In this document: one piece after another, positions 5,322 through 12,079 of the stretch
How the letters are laid out: each line of letters opens with the position of its first letter
How positions within the stretch are numbered: the first letter of the stretch is position 1
Assembly: GCA_003510825.1 (NCBI GenBank)
Contig: DOKO01000277.1
Coordinates: forward strand, 1,151-13,229
Direction of reading: 5' to 3'
Length of the DNA: 12,079 bases
Source: Stenotrophomonas sp.
Lineage (GTDB): Bacteria > Pseudomonadota > Gammaproteobacteria > Xanthomonadales > Xanthomonadaceae
Program-made: the position numbers and the translations under genes
The notes under the pieces: generated by a model
Told to the model about the DNA's origin: nothing
The model's input: only the letters and a program-made list of their open reading frames with translations
Databases searched by the model: none

Positions 5322-7976
5322 ATGTTCCGCACCACTCTGCTGGCCAGCGCCGTTGCGCTGGGCCTGGCGGCCGGCACTGCCGCCGCTGAAACATCCCCTC
5401 TTGAAGCCGCCCCCCTTGCAGCCGCCCCCGCCGAAACCGGCAAGGACAGCACCACCCTCGGCGCCGTGCTGGTCACCGGCTCCAACATCAAGCGCAGCGA
5501 CACCGCCGGCCCCAATCCCGTACAGGTGCTGTCGCGCGAGCAGATCGAACTGAGTGGCAAGTCCACCCTCACCGATGTGCTGCGCAGTCTGTCGGCCAAC
5601 GCCGGCAACAGCTACGACGAGCAGTACACCGGCAGCTTCGCCGCCGGCTCGGCATCCATCGGCCTGCGTGGCCTGTCGCCAAAGAACACCCTGGTGCTGG
5701 TCAATGGCTACCGCGTGTCCAACTTCGGTTTCGCGTTGAACACCCAGGACACCTTCGTCGATCTGAATGCTCTGCCGATCAGCGCCGTGGACCGCATCGA
5801 AGTGCTGAAGGACGGTGCCTCGGCCGTGTACGGCTCCGATGCCATCGCCGGAGTCATCAACATCATCCTGCGCCGCAATTTCCAGGGCGTGGAAGTGGGC
5901 GGCGGCCTCGGCACCGCCACCCAGGGCGGCCTGAACGAACGCAAGGCCAATCTGCTGGCCGGCTTCGGCGATGTCGACCGCGATGACTGGAATGTGCTGT
6001 TCGGGCTGGACGTGCTCAAGCGTGACCGCCTGGATGCCGACGAACGCGCCTTCACCCGCAGCGGCGATTTCCGCGACAAGCCGGGCGGCCGCCTGGCGGG
6101 CTGGAACACCGCCGGTGGCAACTGGCTGTCCGACCCGCGCGCGCCACAGCCGTTTGCTACCTGCCCCGACGGCAGCCAGCTGCGTCCCTACAGCGATTTC
6201 GGCAGTACCCTGCCCGGCCAGGCCTGCGCCTTCAACGCGCAGCCGTACAAGACCCTGCAACCGGGTGCCGAACGCCTGCAGGCTTCGCTGAGCGCGACCT
6301 ACCGCTTCAATGACAGCGTCGAAGCCTTCGCCGACATCCTGTACGCGCACAACAAGGCCGACCAGATCTTCAGCGCACCGCTGACGGTCGGCCCGGGCCT
6401 GCGTGCCTACGACGCGGCCAGCGGCACCCTGGTCGACATCCCCGCCGTGCTGCCGGTCGGCAACCCGTACAACCCCGGCACCACGCCGCTGCCGTTCGAG
6501 ACCTCTCTGTTCGCGCTCGGCCCGCGACTGAAGGACAACACCCAGGTGTTCTACCGCGCGTTGGCCGGCGTGCGTGGCACGACCGAGCGCTGGGACTGGG
6601 AGCTGGCCGCACTCAGCTCGGAGAGCGCGCAGCGCGAATACGTCGACAACTTCGTCAACCGCTATGCGTTCCAGCAGGCGCTGGCCGATGGCAGCCTGAA
6701 CATCGTCGATCCCTCGCAGACCCCGCAGGCGCTTGAGGCGCTGCGGCTGCAGACCAAGCGGCCGGGCTGGTACCGGTTGAGCCAGGCCTCGTTCAAGGCC
6801 TCCACCCAGCTGTGGAACCTGCCGGCTGGTGCCATCGGCTTCGCCTGGGGTGCCGAAGTGCGCCGCGAGTCGCTGGATGCGCGTACCAGCGAACAGGTGC
6901 TGTCCGGCACCGAGCTGCGGCCCGCCATCAACGTGGTCAATGGTGAGCGTCAGGTCAGCGCAGCCTACGCAGAGTTCAGCATTCCGCTGCACCGCACGCT
7001 GGAACTGCAGCTGGCCGGGCGTGGCGATCACTACGATGATTTCGGCAATGCGTTCTCGCCCAAGGTCGCGCTACGCTGGCAGCCACTGGACAGCCTGTTG
7101 CTGCGCGGTTCGTTCTCGCGCGGCTTCCGCGCCCCGTCGCTGCCGGAGATCGCCCCGGGCCAGACCATCAGCTACGGCTCGGTGGTCGATCCCTACGATC
7201 CGCTGCAGCCTGGCGGCAGCCGTGGCGTAACCAATGTGCGCACCGGCAACCCCGACCTGAAAGCCGAGCGCTCACGCAACTACAACCTCGGCGCAGTCTG
7301 GTCGCCCGACGCGGACACCAGCATCGGCCTGGACTGGTACCGCATCGAGCAGGACAACCTCGTGCAGCCGGACAACGCACAGTTCATCGTCAACAATCCG
7401 GACCTGTTCCCGGGCCGCGTGCAGCGCGATGCGCAGGGCCGCATCCAGTTCATCACCAACCAGTATGCCAACCAGGGCCAGCTGGAAACCTCCGGCCTGG
7501 ACCTGGAAGCCAGTCGCCGCTTCCGTACCGACCACTGGGGCAGCTTCACCGTGGCCGGCAGCTGGACCCACCTGCTGGACTACAAGCAACCTTTGGTCGC
7601 CGGCCAGGCGGCGTATGACGGCGCGGGCAACAACCGCCTGGGCGCCCTGCCCAGCACCCGCGGCACCACTTCGCTCACTTGGAACGCGGGCGACTGGACC
7701 AGTTCGCTGAGCCTGCAGTACATCAGCGGCTACGACCAGCGCGTGGCCACGGCCACCAGCAACCCGGGCCTGGATTCGCGGGTGAAGTCCTACCAGCAAC
7801 TGGACCTGTACGTGGCCTATGAAGGCATTGCCAACACCACGCTGTCGCTGTCGGTGCTGAACCTGACCGACAAGGATCCGCCGTTCGATCCGGCCGGCGG
7901 CGCCAATGGCTTCGACATCACCCAGTACAACCTGCGTGGGCAGTTCGTCTCCCTGGGTGCGCGTTACCGGTTCTGA
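5322..7976 (+). CDS. TonB-dependent outer-membrane receptor
   Basis: An 884-residue outer-membrane receptor for energy-dependent uptake of a large ligand (iron complex, vitamin, sugar or peptide). Residues 1-22 are a signal peptide (hydrophobic LLASAVALGLAAGTAAA, cut before ETS). A short Ala/Pro-rich linker follows, then the plug: LVTGSNIKRSDTAGPNPVQVL (50-70), SIGLRGL (112-118), TLVLVNGYRVS (123-133) and RIEVLKDGASAVYGSDAIAG (158-177). The rest is a beta-barrel with aromatic-polar alternation, FSRGFRAPSLPEI, and the terminal LGARYRF, whose last Phe is the normal barrel-assembly signal. No STN signalling domain precedes the plug, so sigma-factor signalling is not expected. An extracellular-loop-like segment has two cysteines in CPDGS and CAFN. 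No strong ribosome site precedes the ATG, but no other ATG is in frame before the upstream stop at 5235. No transport or regulator partner lies beside it, so the ligand is unknown. Confidence 0.94.
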   Translation: MFRTTLLASAVALGLAAGTAAAETSPLEAAPLAAAPAETGKDSTTLGAVLVTGSNIKRSDTAGPNPVQVLSREQIELSGKSTLTDVLRSLSANAGNSYDEQYTGSFAAGSASIGLRGLSPKNTLVLVNGYRVSNFGFALNTQDTFVDLNALPISAVDRIEVLKDGASAVYGSDAIAGVINIILRRNFQGVEVGGGLGTATQGGLNERKANLLAGFGDVDRDDWNVLFGLDVLKRDRLDADERAFTRSGDFRDKPGGRLAGWNTAGGNWLSDPRAPQPFATCPDGSQLRPYSDFGSTLPGQACAFNAQPYKTLQPGAERLQASLSATYRFNDSVEAFADILYAHNKADQIFSAPLTVGPGLRAYDAASGTLVDIPAVLPVGNPYNPGTTPLPFETSLFALGPRLKDNTQVFYRALAGVRGTTERWDWELAALSSESAQREYVDNFVNRYAFQQALADGSLNIVDPSQTPQALEALRLQTKRPGWYRLSQASFKASTQLWNLPAGAIGFAWGAEVRRESLDARTSEQVLSGTELRPAINVVNGERQVSAAYAEFSIPLHRTLELQLAGRGDHYDDFGNAFSPKVALRWQPLDSLLLRGSFSRGFRAPSLPEIAPGQTISYGSVVDPYDPLQPGGSRGVTNVRTGNPDLKAERSRNYNLGAVWSPDADTSIGLDWYRIEQDNLVQPDNAQFIVNNPDLFPGRVQRDAQGRIQFITNQYANQGQLETSGLDLEASRRFRTDHWGSFTVAGSWTHLLDYKQPLVAGQAAYDGAGNNRLGALPSTRGTTSLTWNAGDWTSSLSLQYISGYDQRVATATSNPGLDSRVKSYQQLDLYVAYEGIANTTLSLSVLNLTDKDPPFDPAGGANGFDITQYNLRGQFVSLGARYRF

Positions 7977-7984
7977 TGCGAAAT

Positions 7985-8010
7985 CGGTGTGGCGGTAATG
8001 CGCCACACCG
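7985..8010 (+). terminator. Strong hairpin terminator after the TonB-dependent receptor gene
   Basis: A perfect 10-bp stem (cggtgtggcg at 7985-7994 with cgccacaccg at 8001-8010) and a six-base loop begin eight bases after the stop codon. Only TT follows the stem, so a full T-run is lacking. Confidence 0.62.
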
Positions 8011-8017
8011 TTCGCGC

Positions 8018-8040
8018 TGCCGGCCAGCGGCCGGCACTAC
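8018..8040 (-). repeat. SMAG (GTAG) repeat unit of a second subtype
   Basis: On the minus strand the unit starts GTAG, then folds tgccggcc/ggccggca around GCT. The stem differs from the units at 1269, 1320 and 5179, suggesting a different SMAG subfamily. It lies between two convergent genes. Confidence 0.8.
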
Positions 8041-8043
8041 CAC

Positions 8044-8070
8044 CGACCGCCGGGGCACACCCGGCGGTCG
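8044..8070 (-). terminator. Hairpin terminator after the BCCT transporter gene
   Basis: A perfect 11-bp stem (8044-8054 with 8060-8070) around five bases begins four bases past the transporter's stop codon on the minus strand. No T-run follows. Its position between convergent genes suggests a transcription end in both directions. Confidence 0.58.
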
Positions 8071-8074
8071 CACA

Positions 8075-10054
8075 TCACCGGCTCAGGTGCAGGAACTGCA
8101 GGTGCCGTTCGTACTGGCTGATGATGTCGTTGATGATCTGCTTGCGGCTGTAGCCCACCAGGTCGTAATCCTGGCTGCCTTCGAACAGATGCACCTCCGC
8201 GCGGTAGTAGCGCTGGTTGCGCAGCTGCTGGGCGGCGAACGACGGGGTCAGGTAGCCGCTGAGGATCACCCGGTACTGGAAGTCCTGCTGCTCGCCGTGG
8301 TTGACCGACAGCTCCATGTCACCAGCCTCGAAACGCGTAACCACCTCCCAGCCCTGCCCTTGCAGCTGCTCGGCCACCGCTTCCATGGCCGGCTTCACCG
8401 TGTCGTCCATGAAACGGTAGACCTGGTCGCGCACCGGGAAGTGCATCGCCTGGCTCAGGCGCTGGCGCCAGCCCTGGTGGTGGCGGTCGTCACCGATCAG
8501 CGGTGACGGCCGGAACTGCTGCGCGCGCTCGCGGTGCGATTCGTCGCTGAAGGCACGGGTCAGGCCCCACATCATCAGCAGCAGCACCGCCGAGAACGGC
8601 AGCGAGGCCAGCACCACGGCCGACTTCAATGCGTCGATGCTGCCAGCCAGCAGCAGGCCGGCGGTCAGCACCGCGATGACCGTGCCCCAGAACACGCGCA
8701 GCCAGCGCGGGCCATCGTCCTCCGGCGCACCACCGTGCGAGGACAGCGTGGACAGCACCACCGCGCCGGAATCGGCCGAGGTCACGAAGAAGATGAAGCT
8801 GACCAGCACGGTCACCGCGATCACCACCTTGCTCCACGGGTAGCCGTCCAGCAGCGCGTACAGCACTGTGGGTGGGTCATCCACCGCCAGCTGTGCCAGC
8901 TGTTGCTGGCCATGGTGCAGCACCTGGTCCAGCGCGCTGTTGCCGAAGATCGACAGCCACGCCAGGGTGAAGCCGAGCGGGATCAGCAGGACGCCGAACA
9001 CGAATTCGCGGATGGTGCGGCCGCGCGAGATGCGCGCGATGAACAGGCCCACGAACGGCGCCCAGCCGATCCACCAGGCCCAGTAGAACACCGTCCAGCC
9101 GCCCAGCCATTCCGGGCGGCCGCCGTAGGCGTAGACATCGAAACTCTTGCCGACCACGCTGCCCAGGTAATCGCCCAGGTTCTGCATGAGCGTGCTGAGC
9201 AGGTACTGGGTGGGGCCGGCGCACAGCATGAACAGCACCAGCGCGATGGCCAGCAGCATGTTGATGTTGGCCATCCAGCGCACGCCCTTTTCCACGCCGG
9301 ACACCGCCACCGCCACCGCGGCGCCCATCATGCTGGCCACCAGGATGATCTGCACCAGGTTGGAGTGCGGCACGTTGAACAGGTGGGTCAGGCCGGCGTT
9401 GAGGTGCAGCACGCCGAAACCCATGTCCGCACCGATGCCGAACACGGTGGCGACGATGCCCAGTGCATCCACCGTGTAGCCGATGGGCCCGTTGATGCGC
9501 TTGCCGATGAGCGGGTACAGCGCCGAACGCAGCGCCAGCGGCAGGTTGTGGCGGTAGGCGAAATAGGCCATCGCCATCGCCGCCAGTGCGAACACGCCCC
9601 AGCCATGCAGGCCCCAGTGCAGGAACAACAGCTGCATGGCCTGGCGCGCCCCCGCCTCGCCGGCCGCCGCATCGCCCTGTGGTGGCTGCAGGTAATGGGT
9701 CAGCGGTTCGGAGACGCAGAAGAAGAACAGGGTGATGCTGATGCCGGCGGCAAACAACATGCCGGCCCACGACAGATAGCTGAATTCCGGCTCGTCATGG
9801 TCAGCCCCCAGCTTGATGCCGCCGTACTTGGACAGCGCGACGCCGACCACGAACACCAGGTACAGGGTCATCGCCAGCAGGTAGTACCAGCCCACGTTGA
9901 GCGCGGCCCAGTCCTGCGCCTTCACCAGCAGGCGGCCGGCGCCCAGCGGGAACAGGCTGACGAACAGTGCGAAGGCAACGACGACGATCGCCGCGAAGGC
10001 GAAGACGGGTCGAAGGGTGCGCACCGGGGTGTGTTGAGGCTCCAGTGCTTCCAT
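8075..10054 (-). CDS. betT: BCCT-family choline/betaine-type transporter with long C-terminal domain (BetT-like)
   Basis: The 659-residue inner-membrane transporter is for a quaternary-ammonium compound, most likely choline for osmoprotectant betaine synthesis. About twelve hydrophobic segments cover residues 17-500. The BCCT signature is clear: GWTVFYWAWWIGWAPFVGLF (319-338), with the tryptophans of the cation-binding box, then IARISRGRTIREF. Other family marks are FAAGISITLFFFCVSEPLTH (101-120) and FGIGADMGFGVLHLNAGLTHLF (205-226). Residues 500-659 form a hydrophilic domain of the kind found in E. coli BetT (677 aa) and related long BCCT carriers, where the tail affects osmotic control. T108 stands where proton-coupled BetT proteins are reported to have Asp, so the coupling ion is uncertain. 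A GGAG lies ten bases before the ATG. An overlapping ATG at 10064 is out of frame. No betA, betB or betI is in the window, so substrate is inferred from the family. Confidence 0.92.
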   Translation of the reverse strand: MEALEPQHTPVRTLRPVFAFAAIVVVAFALFVSLFPLGAGRLLVKAQDWAALNVGWYYLLAMTLYLVFVVGVALSKYGGIKLGADHDEPEFSYLSWAGMLFAAGISITLFFFCVSEPLTHYLQPPQGDAAAGEAGARQAMQLLFLHWGLHGWGVFALAAMAMAYFAYRHNLPLALRSALYPLIGKRINGPIGYTVDALGIVATVFGIGADMGFGVLHLNAGLTHLFNVPHSNLVQIILVASMMGAAVAVAVSGVEKGVRWMANINMLLAIALVLFMLCAGPTQYLLSTLMQNLGDYLGSVVGKSFDVYAYGGRPEWLGGWTVFYWAWWIGWAPFVGLFIARISRGRTIREFVFGVLLIPLGFTLAWLSIFGNSALDQVLHHGQQQLAQLAVDDPPTVLYALLDGYPWSKVVIAVTVLVSFIFFVTSADSGAVVLSTLSSHGGAPEDDGPRWLRVFWGTVIAVLTAGLLLAGSIDALKSAVVLASLPFSAVLLLMMWGLTRAFSDESHRERAQQFRPSPLIGDDRHHQGWRQRLSQAMHFPVRDQVYRFMDDTVKPAMEAVAEQLQGQGWEVVTRFEAGDMELSVNHGEQQDFQYRVILSGYLTPSFAAQQLRNQRYYRAEVHLFEGSQDYDLVGYSRKQIINDIISQYERHLQFLHLSR

Positions 10055-10189
10055 CGGCAGCCATCTCCGGTCGATCAGGGATTAGCCGACCGAGTCTGCG
10101 TGAATGGCAGTGGACGCAGGATGAAGTGCCCGGCCGCGATGACAGCCCGCGGACAGCCGCACCGTGTTATCACGCGCGCGCTGCGGCGC
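10055..10189. other. Intergenic region upstream of the BCCT transporter gene
   Basis: These 135 bases separate two genes on the minus strand. They contain an imperfect palindromic arrangement, CGGTCG (10068-10073) and CGACCG (10087-10092), 14-19 bases before the transporter start, which may fold or serve as a regulator site. No convincing promoter pair was found, so co-transcription with the upstream VOC gene is possible. Confidence 0.35.
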
Positions 10190-10570
10190 TCAGCCCATCA
10201 CGTGCACGCCGCACAGCTTGTTGCCATCCGGATCGCGCAGGTAGGCCAGATACAGCTGGCGTCCTGCCTTTTCGCGCACACCGGCCGGTTCTTCAATGGC
10301 GCTGCCACCGTGGGCGATGCCGGCCTCCTGCCAGGCATGCACGGCCTGCGGGGTTTCCAGCGCGAAGCCGATCGTGCCGCCATTGGCGTGGCAGGCCGGC
10401 TGGCCGTCGATGGGCGGGGTGACGATGAACATCCGCCCATCCTTGATGTAGACCAGCTTGCCATCGTCGTCGGGCCTGCCCGGGCGACCACCCATCGCCG
10501 CGAACACGGCATCGTAGAAGCGGCGCGAGGCCGCCATGTCGTTGGAACCGACGGTGATGTGGCTGAACAT
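10190..10570 (-). CDS. Small VOC-superfamily (glyoxalase/dioxygenase fold) protein
   Basis: The 126-residue protein matches a single vicinal-oxygen-chelate unit of paired beta-alpha-beta-beta-beta modules. It begins MFSHITVGSNDMAASRRFYD, the usual first strand and helix with His4 as a possible metal ligand. The first module runs on to MFIVTPP, the second starts at GGTIGFALETPQAVHAWQEA, and it closes with the common YLAYLRDPDGNKLCGV (108-122). Members include lyases, dioxygenases and resistance proteins; the reaction here cannot be told. The frame is open for a further 53 codons upstream, but the domain begins exactly at the chosen ATG and the extension is Cys-rich and unlike the family. There is no good ribosome site directly before the ATG. 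It lies upstream of the BCCT gene on the same strand and diverges from the NTPase gene. Confidence 0.85.
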   Translation of the reverse strand: MFSHITVGSNDMAASRRFYDAVFAAMGGRPGRPDDDGKLVYIKDGRMFIVTPPIDGQPACHANGGTIGFALETPQAVHAWQEAGIAHGGSAIEEPAGVREKAGRQLYLAYLRDPDGNKLCGVHVMG

Positions 10571-10718
10571 GGGAATCGCCGCTACAGGAAAGCTGGAGTG
10601 TCCTCCACACCACCCGTAACCGCAATCGAGGTGCACCGACGCAGGACCGCAGCACCACAAGCACCCATGCCCATGGACCCTGCTAATCTGCTTGTTCACA
10701 CACCATCGGCCAAGACAG
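10571..10718. other. Divergent intergenic region between the VOC gene and the KAP NTPase gene
   Basis: These 148 bases must hold the start signals of two divergent genes. GCTAAT (10682-10687) is a possible -10 element for the plus-strand gene, but no good -35 partner is visible. A small hairpin TGGAG-TGTC-CTCCA lies at 10594-10607. Base composition starts to fall across this region. Confidence 0.35.
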
Positions 10719-12079
10719 ATGACAGGCAAGGACGCTCAGACCCCTGTTTCAACCATTGTCACCGACGCGCATGCGCAGCTTGGCGCCCAATTGAGGGCAG
10801 CGCTGCTCAACAAGGACATACGGGCCATGTCGGTCTCGGGGCCGTGGGGAACCGGAAAAACACACTGCGTAAGCGCGACGCTCAAGGCAAACTGGCGGGA
10901 TTTTGCGTCTGCCTCCCTTTTCGGCATCAAGAGCATCAGCAACCTGAAACTGACACTTCTCGATAACGTTGTTGCTGAGCAGGGAGGGGTTCGCGGATGG
11001 CTTGCCAGAAGGACCAAGGCGGATCGCGATATCTATGGCGCAGCCATCGAGAAGCTCTACTCCGGTGCCGCCATTGCCAATGATCTCGCGTTGATTGCCT
11101 TCAGAAGCGCCATCCGCGGCAAGGTGATCGTACTGGACGATCTTGAGAGGAAACATGCCGATCTGGATGTCGACGAGGTGGCCGGCTTCATCGACGAACT
11201 GATACAACTCAGCGACTGCCGCGTAATTCTGGTAATGAACAGCGAGCGGCTTACCGATCACTCCAAGTGGATGCAGATCCGGGAAAAGGTCATTGATCGG
11301 GAGCTGTTCTATTCCCCGACCGCGCAGCAATCAGCGTCCATCGCGCTTGCTGGCCATCCTCTGGCCGCGATAGTTTCTCCGTTGATCCAGGATTGCGGCA
11401 TCACCAACATCCGGGCAATCAAACGAATCGCGTTGGAAGTTGATTGGCTGAACGAAAACAAGAACCCTGAAAGCAAGCCGCTCCGCGAATTCCTCGCCGC
11501 ATTCGTACTCATGATGGGTGCCAATCTTCACGCCTTGGGGCAACAGGGCACCTTGGCCGAAATCACATTCGACAACGCCGGGTGCATCAAGCGGGATGAT
11601 CCGTTCAGCAGCGCGTGCAGGATGCTGCTTATCGATCCCGAAAGTACGTTTATCGAGACCATTAATCTGTTCCTGCGCAGCGGGGTCATGCCCCATGATG
11701 AAATCGATTCACTGCTCGGTGACAAGATTGCAACGAAGCGCGTCAGCGAGCTGAATTTCGAGTCACTGGCGGTTAGAAGCGATCATGTATGGGACATCGA
11801 CTGGCTCGACGAAGACGCGCTGGAGTATAGCCTCCAGCTGCTCAGGGAATCGGCTGGATACTGCGATCCGCATCTTCTGAGCCACACATTGCGGACGCTG
11901 GAGTTGATCGGAGGTGACGCAACGCACCCGGTCGCCGCACAGGCTCTTGCTGATTTCAGCTCCAGCATGCAGGCGACCAACCGGACTTTCCCGCTTGAGG
12001 AATACCACCCAGCCGTTTTGAAGATCCTGCAGTCACTGAAGCGCTTGGTCAAAGACAGGCCCGCCACGAAGGCAACGGA
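10719..12079 (+). CDS. KAP-type P-loop NTPase (3' end cut by window edge)
   Basis: From ATG 10719 the frame stays open for 453 codons to the right edge. Walker A is GPWGTGKT (41-48), immediately after a strand (IRAMSVS). Walker B is VIVLDDLER (136-144), and the DDLER ending is typical of KAP-family NTPases. VILVMNSERL (169-178) supplies a sensor-1-like Asn, EKVIDRELFYSPT (189-201) resembles the conserved 'EK..DR' stretch, and NIRAIKRI (230-237) resembles the sensor-2/arginine region. SLFGIKSISNLKLTLLD (66-82) is a pattern seen in related soluble bacterial ATPases. No membrane segment lies between Walker A and B, unlike many KAP proteins. Residues 240-453 are mostly helical with no recognised domain. 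The next upstream in-frame stop is at 10617; a TTG at 10692 is an alternative start, but ATG is preferred although its ribosome site (AAGACAG) is weak. Composition is poorer in G+C than neighbouring genes, suggesting acquisition. KAP-type ATPases often sit in defence or plasmid-borne modules with a partner gene, which would lie beyond the window. Function unknown. Confidence 0.85.
   Translation, partial: MTGKDAQTPVSTIVTDAHAQLGAQLRAALLNKDIRAMSVSGPWGTGKTHCVSATLKANWRDFASASLFGIKSISNLKLTLLDNVVAEQGGVRGWLARRTKADRDIYGAAIEKLYSGAAIANDLALIAFRSAIRGKVIVLDDLERKHADLDVDEVAGFIDELIQLSDCRVILVMNSERLTDHSKWMQIREKVIDRELFYSPTAQQSASIALAGHPLAAIVSPLIQDCGITNIRAIKRIALEVDWLNENKNPESKPLREFLAAFVLMMGANLHALGQQGTLAEITFDNAGCIKRDDPFSSACRMLLIDPESTFIETINLFLRSGVMPHDEIDSLLGDKIATKRVSELNFESLAVRSDHVWDIDWLDEDALEYSLQLLRESAGYCDPHLLSHTLRTLELIGGDATHPVAAQALADFSSSMQATNRTFPLEEYHPAVLKILQSLKRLVKDRPATKAT

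Noticed and set aside
4013..5608. Minus-strand open frame of 531 codons opposite the MDR reductase
   Set aside because: It overlaps the nrdA promoter, the whole reductase gene and the receptor start, with no motif in its product.
5208..7031. Open frame of about 600 codons on the minus strand opposite the TonB-dependent receptor
   Set aside because: Low-complexity Ala/Gly/Gln/Val product with no motif; the receptor on the other strand is unmistakable.
10068..10092. CGGTCG/CGACCG arms before the BCCT transporter as a BetI operator
   Set aside because: The arms are only six bases with a 13-base spacer and do not resemble a BetI site that I can recognise; kept only as a note in the intergenic entry.
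8534..10966. Open frame of about 810 codons on the plus strand spanning betT, the VOC gene and the start of the NTPase gene
   Set aside because: It crosses two well-supported genes and two intergenic regions, is rich in His/Gln/Arg, and ends inside the NTPase gene in a different frame.
10749..11330. Minus-strand open frame of 193 codons opposite the NTPase gene
   Set aside because: The plus-strand frame carries intact Walker A and B motifs and stays open for the whole region; the minus-strand product shows no recognisable domain.

Overview
The window looks like chromosome of a Stenotrophomonas species, most likely of the S. maltophilia complex. The evidence is the high G+C content of most of the window, the short hairpin repeats with a terminal GTAG (the SMAG family described in S. 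maltophilia), and the types of protein encoded. This assignment is inference from sequence character, not a database match.

Left part (1-4016, minus strand): a ribonucleotide reductase operon. nrdA (class I alpha subunit) comes first, then nrdB (beta subunit), then a flavodoxin gene that overlaps the end of nrdB and runs off the left edge. The operon is preceded by a clear sigma70-type promoter (TTGACG, 17 bp, TATGTT). Two NrdR-box-like 16-mers lie 32 bp apart across it, which is the classical arrangement for repression of dNTP synthesis by NrdR. An inverted pair of SMAG repeats sits between nrdA and nrdB and can fold into a long hairpin in the mRNA.

Centre (4132-7976, plus strand): a divergently transcribed zinc-independent quinone/enoyl reductase of the MDR superfamily, with a perfect 16-bp palindrome at its start. 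It is followed by a SMAG-bearing intergenic region and a large TonB-dependent outer-membrane receptor. Next comes a convergent terminator cluster (7985-8070) made of two strong hairpins with a SMAG unit between them.

Right part (8075-10570, minus strand): a long-tailed BCCT choline/betaine-type transporter (BetT-like), and upstream of it a small VOC/glyoxalase-fold protein. From 10719 to the right edge (plus strand) lies an open reading frame of at least 453 codons with no in-frame stop. It encodes a P-loop NTPase of the KAP type (GPWGTGKT, then VIVLDDLER) and continues beyond the window. Its base composition is visibly lower in G+C (about 50-57 % in lines counted by hand, against about 70 % in a betT line), and its codon choice is less biased. 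It therefore looks like the first gene of an accessory, possibly defence-related, segment. It is the least ordinary gene here, but its role cannot be settled without the sequence to the right.

No tRNA, rRNA, CRISPR array, insertion sequence or attachment site was seen.
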